This document shows positions 48,327 through 55,533 of a DNA stretch of 55,533 bases, one piece after another. Position numbers and translations under genes: made by a program. Source of the DNA: an uncultured Leptolyngbyaceae cyanobacterium. GTDB taxonomy: Bacteria; Cyanobacteriota; Cyanobacteriia; Leptolyngbyales; Leptolyngbyaceae. The first letter of the stretch is position 1. Each line of letters opens with the position of its first letter. The notes under the pieces are model-generated. The model had not been told where the DNA came from. It made no database searches and was given only the letters and a program-made list of their open reading frames with translations. The stretch spans positions 1 through 55,533 of the forward strand of contig CALIDI010000053.1 of NCBI GenBank assembly GCA_938023035.1. Reading direction: 5' to 3'.

Positions 48327-48722
48327 ATGGCACGGCAACCGTCAAAGAAAACTGGAGTACGTAAGCAAAAGAAAAATATTCCCAGTGGTGTGGCTCATAT
48401 CCAGTCAACGTTCAACAATACGATTGTTACCATCTCTGATACGGGGGGTGAAGTTGTGTCCTGGGCTTCGGCTGGCTCTAGTGGGTTTAAAGGAGCCAAA
48501 AAGGGAACTCCCTTTGCTGCCCAAACTGCGGCAGAGCGGGCCGCAAACGCTGCTATCTCCCAGGGAATGCGTCAGATTGAGGTGATGGTCAGCGGGCCAG
48601 GTGCTGGGCGTGAGACTGCAATCCGGGCGCTTCAAGGAGCTGGGCTTGAGATTACCTTGATTCGCGATGTAACGCCGATTCCCCATAACGGATGCCGCCC
48701 ACCCAAGCGGCGGCGGGTATAG
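48327..48722 (+). CDS. rpsK: 30S ribosomal protein S11
   Basis: 131 residues; forms part of the Shine-Dalgarno platform. Conserved [17 protein letters not shown] and the [15 protein letters not shown] end. Confidence 0.97.
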   Translation: MARQPSKKTGVRKQKKNIPSGVAHIQSTFNNTIVTISDTGGEVVSWASAGSSGFKGAKKGTPFAAQTAAERAANAAISQGMRQIEVMVSGPGAGRETAIRALQGAGLEITLIRDVTPIPHNGCRPPKRRRV

Positions 48723-48813
48723 TTGGTTCTTGTTGGCAGACAAATTTAGCCGCAGCGAGTTTGGTGCGTTGTAGTTGGTAGGCAGGCTCTTAGTACGAGA
48801 GGGGGATGGCACA

Positions 48814-49755
48814 GTGGCACAATTTCAGGTTGATTGCGTAGAAACAAAGATTGAAAGAAACCAGAGCCAGATTGGTCGGTTTGTGATTGAACCTCTTGAG
48901 AGGGGGCAAGGTACGACTGTGGGTAATGCCTTACGTCGAGTTATGCTGTCTAACCTAGAGGGCTCTGCTGTCACAGCGGTTCGTATTGCTGGTGTGAATC
49001 ACGAGTTTGCCACTATTCCTGGTGTGCGAGAGGATGTGCTGGATATTTTGTTGAACATGAAGAAGTTAGTGCTGAAGAGCTACTCGGCGCAGCCTCAAAT
49101 CGGGCGACTGTTAGTGCAGGGACCAGCAACAGTAACTGCCGAGCAGTTAGATTTGCCGTCTGAGGTCGAGATGATTGATGGTTCTCAGTACATTGCTACT
49201 TTGTCAGCGGGTGCCACCCTGGAGATGGAGTTTCGGATTGAGCGGGGTAAGGGTTATCGAGCTGTTGATAGGGGGCAGGATGAGGCAACTTCTTTAGACT
49301 TTCTCCAGATTGACTCGGTTTTTATGCCTGTTCGTAAGGTGAATTACACTGTTGAAGATACTCGCTTGGGTGGCAATTCTGAGTGCGATCGCCTCTTAAT
49401 GGAAATTGAGACTGATGGTAGCCTCACCCCTCAGGAGGCCTTGAGCCAAGCAGCAGATATTCTGGTTGATTTGTTTAATCCTCTCCGCGAGGTGACGTTC
49501 GAGTCAACCCACGAAGATGAGCAGGATACAGTTGACCCAGCGAATCAAATTCCCATTGAAGAGTTGCAGTTGTCGGTTCGAGCCTATAACTGTCTGAAGC
49601 GCGCCCAAATCAATTCGGTGTCTGATCTGTTGGATTACACCCAGGAAGACCTTCTGGAGATTAAGAACTTTGGGCAGAAGTCTGCTGAAGAGGTGGTGGA
49701 AGCTCTGCAAGATCGACTGGGTATTACCTTGCCCCACTCTAAATCGGATCGATAA
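48814..49755 (+). CDS. rpoA: RNA polymerase subunit alpha
   Basis: 313 residues from GTG 48814 (GAGAGGGGG upstream; the frame opens 13 codons earlier). N-terminal assembly domain (RFVIEPLERGQGTTVGNALRR), flexible linker with an acidic stretch (ESTHEDEQDTVDP) and C-terminal DNA- and activator-binding domain (ELQLSVRAYNCLKRAQIN). Confidence 0.97.
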   Translation: MAQFQVDCVETKIERNQSQIGRFVIEPLERGQGTTVGNALRRVMLSNLEGSAVTAVRIAGVNHEFATIPGVREDVLDILLNMKKLVLKSYSAQPQIGRLLVQGPATVTAEQLDLPSEVEMIDGSQYIATLSAGATLEMEFRIERGKGYRAVDRGQDEATSLDFLQIDSVFMPVRKVNYTVEDTRLGGNSECDRLLMEIETDGSLTPQEALSQAADILVDLFNPLREVTFESTHEDEQDTVDPANQIPIEELQLSVRAYNCLKRAQINSVSDLLDYTQEDLLEIKNFGQKSAEEVVEALQDRLGITLPHSKSDR

Positions 49756-49805
49756 ATCGACAAATTGTTATTTTGCAAACCCTAAAGTACTGAAGTGTAA
49801 TTGCC

Positions 49806-50156
49806 ATGCGCCACTCTTGCCGTGTGCCGAAACTTGGAAAACCCGCAGATCAGCGTCGTGCTTTGTTGCGATCGCTGACGACTGAACTGATCCGCCATGG
49901 TCGGATTACAACTACAAAAGCTCGTGCAAAGGCGATTCGTTCTGAAGCCGAGCATATGATTACCCTGGCGAAGGATGGCTCTCTGTCGGCTCGCCGGCAG
50001 GCCTTAGGTTACCTTTATGATGAGCAACTGGTGCATGCACTCTTTGAAGGTGCCCAGGAACGCTATGGCGATCGTAACGGTGGCTATACTCGAATTTTGC
50101 GTACCGTTCATCGTCGGGGTGATAATGCAGAACTAGCCATTATTGAATTGACCTGA
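49806..50156 (+). CDS. rplQ: 50S ribosomal protein L17
   Basis: 116 residues; [20 protein letters not shown] and [19 protein letters not shown]. Fifty bases after rpoA, 13 before truA. Confidence 0.96.
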   Translation: MRHSCRVPKLGKPADQRRALLRSLTTELIRHGRITTTKARAKAIRSEAEHMITLAKDGSLSARRQALGYLYDEQLVHALFEGAQERYGDRNGGYTRILRTVHRRGDNAELAIIELT

Positions 50157-50169
50157 TAGGTATCCCAGC

Positions 50170-50994
50170 ATGGAGATGGCTACAACTAAAACCCAGCGAG
50201 TTGCCCTAGTGATCCAGTACCTAGGCACCCATTTTTATGGCTGGCAACGCCAACTCCACCATCGAACCGTACAGGCGGAAATCGAACAGGTTTTAGAGTC
50301 GGTGCTCCACCGTCCAGTTCGTATCCATGCGGCGGGTCGTACTGACACAGGTGTGCACGCAGCCGCTCAGGTGGCACATTTTGATGCGCCTGTCCATATT
50401 CCTGCCCATCGTTGGGCAGACATCCTTAATGGGCGACTGGCGAATGATGTTTTGATTCGGGCCTCTGCTGCAGTTGCCGACACCTGGCATGCTCGCTTTT
50501 CAGCAATCTGGCGGCGCTATCGCTACACACTCTACACCGATCCTCTGCCCAATCTATTTGTTCGGCCATTTACCTGGCACTATTACTATGAGCCTGTTGA
50601 TGAAAGCTTGATTCAAGCTGCTCTTGATCCTTTAGTTGGACGACATCATTTGGCGGCTTTTCATCGAGCCGGGTCGAAACGCCCTCACTCCTGGGTGGAT
50701 GTGCAAGTGGCAGAGTGTCATCGCCAAGGCCCTTTTTTTTGGATTGAGGTGCAAGCCAGTGGTTTTCTCTATGGCATGATGCGTCTTCTGGTAGGGATGT
50801 TGGTACAGGTGGGGCGCGGTGTGCGATCGCCCCATAGCTTTACTGAGATCTGGCAATCCCAATTGCGCGACCAGGTAAAGTATGCGGCACCTGCCCACGG
50901 TTTGTGTTTATTGCGTGTTGGCTACCCAGACTTTCCCTTTCCACCCGAAGTTTGGTACGACACTCAGCCTTTGTTTCACTTTTCACTTCCCTAG
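50170..50994 (+). CDS. truA: tRNA pseudouridine(38-40) synthase
   Basis: 274 residues. The catalytic aspartate is in AAGRTDTGVHAA. Modifies the anticodon arm of many tRNAs. Two starts are close (50170, 50176). Location after rplQ and before rplM is common in cyanobacteria. Confidence 0.95.
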   Translation: MEMATTKTQRVALVIQYLGTHFYGWQRQLHHRTVQAEIEQVLESVLHRPVRIHAAGRTDTGVHAAAQVAHFDAPVHIPAHRWADILNGRLANDVLIRASAAVADTWHARFSAIWRRYRYTLYTDPLPNLFVRPFTWHYYYEPVDESLIQAALDPLVGRHHLAAFHRAGSKRPHSWVDVQVAECHRQGPFFWIEVQASGFLYGMMRLLVGMLVQVGRGVRSPHSFTEIWQSQLRDQVKYAAPAHGLCLLRVGYPDFPFPPEVWYDTQPLFHFSLP

Positions 50995-51076
50995 CGGCGC
51001 TCCTTGAGCGATGTCTAGATTTTCCTCCCGATAGTTTCGCTAAACCTACGATTTCTTGAAGATTCCCGAGTGAACG

Positions 51077-51532
51077 ATGAATAAGACCTATCTCCCACCC
51101 CAAGACCAAATTGAGCATAACTGGCATGTTGTCGATGCGACCGATCAGCGCCTTGGTCGTCTTGCCAGTGAAATTGCCATGGTGCTGCGTGGCAAAAACA
51201 AGCCGACCTTTTCGCCCCATCTCGATACCGGCGACTTTGTGATCGTAGTCAATGCTGAGAAGGTGAATGTCACTGGTCGTAAGCGCACCCAAAAGGTGTA
51301 CCGCCGTCACTCTGGCCGCCCTGGGGGGATGAAAACAGAGACCTTTGATAAGTTGCAGCAGCGGCTGCCTGAGCGGATTATTGAACATGCCGTAAAGGGA
51401 ATGTTGCCCAAAAATAGCATGGGGCGTCAGCTTTTTACCAAGCTGAAAGTTTATGCAGGTCCTGAGCATCCCCATCAGGCGCAGAAACCTCAACCGCTCC
51501 AAATTCAAACAATTCCAGGAGGAAGTAACTAA
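51077..51532 (+). CDS. rplM: 50S ribosomal protein L13
   Basis: 151 residues; early 50S assembly protein. [19 protein letters not shown] and the [13 protein letters not shown] segment identify it. Overlaps rpsI by one base. Confidence 0.97.
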   Translation: MNKTYLPPQDQIEHNWHVVDATDQRLGRLASEIAMVLRGKNKPTFSPHLDTGDFVIVVNAEKVNVTGRKRTQKVYRRHSGRPGGMKTETFDKLQQRLPERIIEHAVKGMLPKNSMGRQLFTKLKVYAGPEHPHQAQKPQPLQIQTIPGGSN

Positions 51533-51942
51533 TGCAAGCAACTGAGCAAGGACGGGTCACTTATCGCGGAACCGGTCGTCGTAAATCTGCTGTGGCAAGA
51601 GTTCGTCTGGTTCCAGGGGATGGCAAGCTTATCATCAACGATAAGCCGGGTGATTTGTATCTACAGTTCAACGCTGGCTATTTAGCCGCCGCAAAAGCCC
51701 CCCTAGAGACGTTAGGGCTGGAAGGCTCCTACGACATTTTAGTGAATGCTCACGGAGGCGGTTTGACTGGTCAGGCGGAAGCTGTGCGATTGGGGGTTGC
51801 CCGTGCCCTTTGTCAACTCGACCCGGAAAATCGGAAGCCCCTTAAAGTCGAAGGCTACCTGACTCGTGACCCAAGGGCCAAAGAGCGACGTAAGTATGGT
51901 TTGAAAAAAGCACGGAAAGCCCCCCAATTCTCGAAACGTTAG
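51532..51942 (+). CDS. rpsI: 30S ribosomal protein S9
   Basis: 136 residues; its C-terminal [12 protein letters not shown] tail reaches the P site. [16 protein letters not shown] near the start. Translationally coupled to rplM (TAATG). Confidence 0.97.
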   Translation: MQATEQGRVTYRGTGRRKSAVARVRLVPGDGKLIINDKPGDLYLQFNAGYLAAAKAPLETLGLEGSYDILVNAHGGGLTGQAEAVRLGVARALCQLDPENRKPLKVEGYLTRDPRAKERRKYGLKKARKAPQFSKR

Positions 51943-51987
51943 TGATTTGATGCCGATGATCGTTTGTTGGTAATAGGAGAACCCATC

Positions 51988-52230
51988 ATGCCAAAGCCAG
52001 ATATACATCCCAAGTGGTATCCCGAAGCAAAGGTGTATTGCGACGGAGAAGTAGTGATGACAGTCGGATCAACTAAGCCTGAGTTACATGTGGACGTTTG
52101 GTCTGGTAATCACCCGTTCTATACGGGAACCCAGAAGATTATTGACACGGAAGGGCGGGTTGAACGCTTCTTACGTAAGTACGGCATGGTAGAAGGCGGT
52201 GATAGTGGCAAGCAGGGTAATAAGAAGTAG
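51988..52230 (+). CDS. rpmE: 50S ribosomal protein L31
   Basis: 80 residues from ATG 51988. MPKPDIHPKWYPEAKVYCDG with only one cysteine: the zinc ligands of the classical form are missing. I recall this as the usual cyanobacterial form, so it does not imply loss of function. Confidence 0.95.
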   Translation: MPKPDIHPKWYPEAKVYCDGEVVMTVGSTKPELHVDVWSGNHPFYTGTQKIIDTEGRVERFLRKYGMVEGGDSGKQGNKK

Positions 52231-52352
52231 CCGTACTGTCAGCCAAGTCTAGCTCAAAACCAGTTGTTTTCTTGCTGGAAAGCCTCTAGGTCTGGACTGG
52301 AATGAGGTTTAGTGCCGTACAGTTGCTTGTTTTTTCACATCCCCGTGGTGTT

Positions 52353-53465
52353 ATGGCTGAAGCTTACCTGTTAGAAAAACTAAGGTCTGTTGAGCAGACC
52401 TTTAACGAATTAACTCGGCAATTGGGTAATCCCGATGTTGCGGCTGATCCTTCTGAGTTGCAACGGGTGGCTAAGGCGCGTTCCTCCCTGGAGCAGGTAG
52501 TGAACGTTTACGATGAGTGGAAGGCTGTGCAAGCAGAGCTGGCAGGAGCTAAGCAAATTCTTAAGGAATCGGCAGGAGATCCTGAACTTCAGGAAATCGC
52601 CAGCTTGGAAGTGGATGCCCTAGAAGATAAGCTGGCCCATTTAGAAACTCAGCTTAAGCTATTGTTGCTACCCAGTGACCCAAATGATGATAAAAACATC
52701 ATGTTAGAAATTCGTGCGGGTACAGGGGGTGACGAAGCGAGTATTTGGGCCGGTGATCTGGTGCGGATGTATTCTCGCTATGCGGAAACGCAGGGCTGGC
52801 GGGTTAAGCTGGTGAGTGAGTCGTTGGCGGATATGGGAGGCTTTAAAGAGGCCATCCTGGAGATTCAGGGTGATCGCGTCTACAGTAAGCTTAAGTTTGA
52901 GGCGGGTGTACACCGAGTGCAGCGAGTGCCTGCAACGGAGTCCCAAGGGCGCGTTCACACATCGACTGCTACTGTGGCTGTGATGCCTGAGATCGATGAG
53001 GTCGAAGTGTATATTGATCCCAATGAAATTGAAATGACCACAATGCGCTCTGGCGGCGCAGGTGGCCAAAACGTCAATAAGGTCGAGACGGCGGTTGACC
53101 TTTTGCATAAACCGACCGGTATTCGGGTCAAGTGCATGGAGGAGCGATCGCAGCTCAAGAACCGGGAGCGGGCGATGCAAATTTTGCGGGCAAAGCTCTA
53201 TGAAATTAAATTGCAAGAACAGCAAGAGGCTGTGACTTCAGCTCGCCGCATGCAGGTCGGAACAGGATCTCGCTCTGAAAAAATTCGTACCTATAACTAC
53301 AAGGATAATCGCGTGACTGACCATCGCCTCGGTCAGAATTTTAGCCTGGCCCCAGTCCTAGAAGGTGATTTGGAAGAAATTCTGCAAACTTGTATTGCCC
53401 AAGATCAGCAAGATCAGTTAGAAGCCCTAGCGGCAGAATCCAATGGTCAGGCATCGGCGGTTTAA
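52353..53465 (+). CDS. prfA: Peptide chain release factor 1
   Basis: 370 residues from ATG 52353 (the frame opens 17 codons earlier). GGQ catalytic motif at 237-239 ([12 protein letters not shown]) and the PAT codon-recognition tripeptide at 193-195 (RVPATES) mark it as RF1, reading UAA and UAG, rather than RF2. Last gene of the operon here. Confidence 0.97.
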   Translation: MAEAYLLEKLRSVEQTFNELTRQLGNPDVAADPSELQRVAKARSSLEQVVNVYDEWKAVQAELAGAKQILKESAGDPELQEIASLEVDALEDKLAHLETQLKLLLLPSDPNDDKNIMLEIRAGTGGDEASIWAGDLVRMYSRYAETQGWRVKLVSESLADMGGFKEAILEIQGDRVYSKLKFEAGVHRVQRVPATESQGRVHTSTATVAVMPEIDEVEVYIDPNEIEMTTMRSGGAGGQNVNKVETAVDLLHKPTGIRVKCMEERSQLKNRERAMQILRAKLYEIKLQEQQEAVTSARRMQVGTGSRSEKIRTYNYKDNRVTDHRLGQNFSLAPVLEGDLEEILQTCIAQDQQDQLEALAAESNGQASAV

Positions 53466-53903
53466 GTGCGAATTGATTCATACGGGTTCGGGTGATTGAA
53501 CCATCTGAGTTCGGGTTGGTCAAGAACCTGGGTTACTTCCGGGTGGGTTATTTTTATTTGGTGTGTTGATTGCAGAGATTGCCTGAGTTTAGCTGTTGTG
53601 CTAAGGGGGCAGGGCACCCTAGACTTTAGCGAGCGTTTATAGACCTGGGTTGTGCTGTCCTTTTGTCTCTGTGGCATCCCCCTTAGCTTCTGTCTACTGA
53701 GATGGGCGGGGATAAACACAATTGGCTTCTCAGGGTTTCCTCCGATTGAGTTGCCATAACAGGATTGAGTTGCTGTAACAGGTATGTGTCAAAAAGTGAT
53801 TTGATCGGAGGGCTGTGCTGGCAAAGGATCTGGGGGTCAGAGATTGGCTCCTCGATTGTCCAACAACCTGGTAAGATCTGAGAGCAAGGTCATTGAGGCA
53901 GTC
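53466..53903. other. Spacer after prfA
   Basis: About 440 bases. It contains a 19-bp tandem duplication at 53744-53781 and no supported gene. No classic terminator was recognised after prfA. Confidence 0.45.
53744..53781. repeat. 19-bp tandem duplication
   Basis: gattgagttgccataacag (53744-53762) directly followed by gattgagttgctgtaacag (53763-53781), 17 of 19 identical. Confidence 0.8.
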
Positions 53904-54194
53904 ATGACAAATTTTTCTGCGGCTTTTCTGGGGGCTGATGCGGTTGATGTCGCGATCGCTAAGGGCATTGATTTTGATGGTTCTCCGATTCCCTCAGAGA
54001 AATTAGCTCTTTACAACGAGGTCATGGGGCTAGAGGCTGGGCGGCAGCGGAGTGGGGTGAGCAACACTATGCGATCGCGGATTGTGCGGATTGGCGCTAA
54101 GCATATCCCCCAGGCAGAATTAGACCAAAAGCTCATTGCCGCAGGCTTTGCCCCCCTTAAGGAAAAGGAAATCGCCTTCTATTACGGTCAGTAG
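53904..54194 (+). CDS. DUF4090 family protein
   Basis: 96 residues from ATG 53904. The conserved cyanobacterial stretch KGIDFDGSPIPSEKLALY, the middle RQRSGVSNTMRSRIVRIGAK and the end GFAPLKEKEIAFYYG match this small family as I know it. Function unknown. Soluble, helical. The frame opens 20 codons upstream without supporting features. Confidence 0.8.
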   Translation: MTNFSAAFLGADAVDVAIAKGIDFDGSPIPSEKLALYNEVMGLEAGRQRSGVSNTMRSRIVRIGAKHIPQAELDQKLIAAGFAPLKEKEIAFYYGQ

Positions 54195-54587
54195 CGCTGC
54201 CTCTTGGTTGATACGGAGCCATCTTACTTTGGCAAGTTGCCCCACCCTGCTGGAAGGCCAAAGCTCTAAATCCCCCAACTCCCTCGCCTACTTTGAGAGA
54301 AGAGGATCTGGGCTTAAAGTTCCTTTATCTCCCTAGGGGAGACATTTAGAGTGTAGCTTGCTTCCCGCAGGGTGGGTTACGAAACTAGGATGCACTCGGT
54401 TGATACGCCATTTGGATGACTTTTCTGCAACTAGAGTCTAATTCTTTAATGAGTTTGGGTTGGGTGTTGGGGTTTTATTAGTTTTCTAAACGGTGGCATT
54501 TTATTAAGCAAGCTTGAGTTGAGCGTCTCTAGTGTTGCTCTGGGGAGAAATGCGAGTAAGATGCTTCTAAGCTTTCAGGTTTAGGTA
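54195..54587. other. Spacer with MITE-like repeat
   Basis: Almost half of it is the repeat copy at 54216-54397 with its flanking direct repeats. The rest, AT-rich near 54430-54500, should hold the promoter for the following gene; none is clear. Confidence 0.5.
54206..54407. repeat. MITE-like repeat, copy 9, with 10-bp flanking duplication
   Basis: ggttgatacg at 54206-54215 and again at 54398-54407 flank the 182-bp element 54216-54397. The left end (gagccatcttactttggcaa...ccccaccctg) and the right end (cgcagggtgggttacgaaac...gatgcactc) belong to subfamily B. The direct repeat is what a target-site duplication would look like. Confidence 0.75.
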
Positions 54588-54968
54588 ATGTCGATCACAG
54601 TCACGTTAGAAGAGTTAGAGCAATTTCGGACAATTTTGGCAGACTACCCTGATGCTCTGGCCGCTCTGACCGTGATTGAAGACTGTGAGGGCGACCTGGA
54701 AGATGCGGCCCTAGCGCTTGCCATTCATGCTGGGCAAGAACCCAATACGGGCGATCGCTGGTTAGATGGGCTAGCTAAAAGCTGGCGACATGTGCTTTGT
54801 CGCCCTGATTTGAAGGCTAGCCTGCAAGCAGACCTTACTCCCGGTGTTTTCTTGGCAGTGACCGAGCACACAACGCTGCCCCTGAAGCTGGCCACGCCAG
54901 TGGTAATCTACGTATTCAAAGCAGGGATACAGGATTTTTGCTATTTATTTGAGTCAAAGCTTCAGTAA
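54588..54968 (+). CDS. Conserved hypothetical protein
   Basis: 126 residues. N-terminal half is acidic and helical (TLEELEQFRTILADYPDALAA, EDCEGDLEDAALALA); the C-terminal half is more strand-like (LKLATPVVIYVFKAGIQDF). No known motif. ATG 54588, spacing to the neighbouring CHAT gene is an overlap of 7 bases, tail to tail. It resembles a small conserved cyanobacterial family but I cannot name it. Confidence 0.6.
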   Translation: MSITVTLEELEQFRTILADYPDALAALTVIEDCEGDLEDAALALAIHAGQEPNTGDRWLDGLAKSWRHVLCRPDLKASLQADLTPGVFLAVTEHTTLPLKLATPVVIYVFKAGIQDFCYLFESKLQ

Positions 54969-55533
54969 GCAAACAAAGACGAACCGGCTTCCCCAATCAA
55001 AGTGAACGCGGCCCAGTCACGGGGAGCCGGGTACTGCTGTCGGGTGGTAAGCATGGCCTGGCGTAGAGCTTGAGCTTTGTCAGGGGTTTGTTGCAGATTC
55101 TGATAAAACTCGGTCATCAAGGTAGCGGTTGGCGCATCGGGAACGGCCCACAAAGAAACCACCACGCTGGGTACCCCCGCTCCAATAAAGGCGCGGGCCA
55201 GTCCCACGGCTCCATCGCCGGTAATTCTGCCCCGACCAGTATTGCAGGCACTCAACACAACCAGTTGGGCACGTAGGGTCATGGTGAGAATTTCTTTGGC
55301 GCTGAGAAATCCGTTATCGCCTGCGGTAGGCGCCAGTGCCAGGGTTCCAGGAATCTCAATGCGATTGACCCCTTCACGGGCCGCAGAAACTGAAGCAGGC
55401 ACCCCGCCAATTGTCACGTTGGGGCCAAGAATGACCCCTGGGCCGATAAATACTCCACTAGCACGGGCGGTTGTTGTGGGTTGAATCGTCAGATCGCCAA
55501 ACTCATTGAGATTGGCATCCAGATCCAGCAGGC
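54962..55533 (-). CDS. CHAT domain protein (partial, N-terminus beyond the window)
   Basis: C-terminal 190 codons of a caspase-like CHAT protein. The catalytic cysteine is in VVLSACNTGRG, followed by GDGAVGLARAFIGAGV and VSLWAVPDAPTATLM, the family's signature. The histidine motif expected upstream lies beyond the window edge, which starts at LLDLDANLNEF. Between the visible edge and the cysteine there is a segment (VFIGPGVILGPNVTIGG) of unclear role. N-terminal TPR repeats are usual in this family but cannot be seen. Many cyanobacteria have several such proteins; their roles include proteolytic signalling and, in some gene pairs, defence. Confidence 0.88.
   Translation of the reverse strand, partial: LLDLDANLNEFGDLTIQPTTTARASGVFIGPGVILGPNVTIGGVPASVSAAREGVNRIEIPGTLALAPTAGDNGFLSAKEILTMTLRAQLVVLSACNTGRGRITGDGAVGLARAFIGAGVPSVVVSLWAVPDAPTATLMTEFYQNLQQTPDKAQALRQAMLTTRQQYPAPRDWAAFTLIGEAGSSLFAY

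Noticed and set aside
53462-53719. 85-codon minus-strand frame after prfA
   Set aside because: No SD or protein-like features; spacer sequence.

Overview
The window is chromosomal DNA of a cyanobacterium. The evidence is a high density of the HIP1 octamer (GCGATCGC) in genes, phylloquinone-pathway genes, a cyanobacterial-length RibBA, an HpsJ-family protein, several small proteins of cyanobacterial type, and a ribosomal superoperon with the cyanobacterial gene set (no rpsN, no rpmD, no map; rpmE, prfA, rplM, rpsI and truA at the end). A filamentous or Leptolyngbya-like lineage is a guess; the sequence does not settle the genus.

Layout. 1-1.6 kb is an AT-rich stretch with no supportable gene. 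1.6-4.4 kb holds a phylloquinone (vitamin K1) module: menC and menE overlap on the + strand and converge with a DHNA-CoA thioesterase. 4.8-9.5 kb carries a BON protein, a conserved protein with a faint Rad52-like look, phoU behind a good promoter, and a lone ureC. 10.2-13.9 kb has a Gfo/Idh/MocA oxidoreductase, a small cysteine-rich protein, argH and a small membrane protein. 14-19.6 kb is a minus-strand run: DUF502 protein, nusB, ftsY and a GAF/SpoIIE-type phosphatase (with argH further downstream). 20-29.7 kb has an HpsJ-family protein, pgl, a zinc-ribbon/FHA protein, an FHA/kinase-like protein with degenerate active-site motifs, ribBA, argC, a MoaD-like protein and a secreted protein of unknown function. 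30-35.5 kb has a HIT hydrolase, a 36-residue membrane peptide with its own promoter, SD and terminator, a trypsin-like protease, mltG, a YqeG phosphatase and an alanine-glyoxylate-type aminotransferase.

36.1-53.5 kb is the ribosomal superoperon: rplC-rplD-rplW-rplB-rpsS-rplV-rpsC-rplP-rpmC-rpsQ-rplN-rplX-rplE-rpsH-rplF-rplR-rpsE-rplO, a stem-loop, secY-adk-infA, a promoter-like site, rpmJ-rpsM-rpsK-rpoA-rplQ-truA-rplM-rpsI-rpmE-prfA. It supplies ribosomal proteins, the Sec channel, adenylate kinase, IF-1, RNA polymerase alpha, a tRNA pseudouridine synthase and RF1. After it come a DUF4090 protein, an unknown conserved protein and the C-terminal part of a CHAT (caspase-like) protein cut by the window edge.

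The spacers are richer than the genes. They hold (i) a dispersed family of about 75-185 bp MITE-like repeats, one copy flanked by a 10-bp direct repeat; (ii) at least seven two-copy tandem duplications of 13-19 bp, some inside the ribosomal operon; (iii) a 36-bp perfect direct repeat with a 37-nt spacer; and (iv) several long hairpins. No tRNA, rRNA, intact transposase or prophage was seen. I found no clear new defence or biosynthetic system; the best candidates for follow-up are the small membrane peptide, the probable pseudokinase and the intergenic repeat families.
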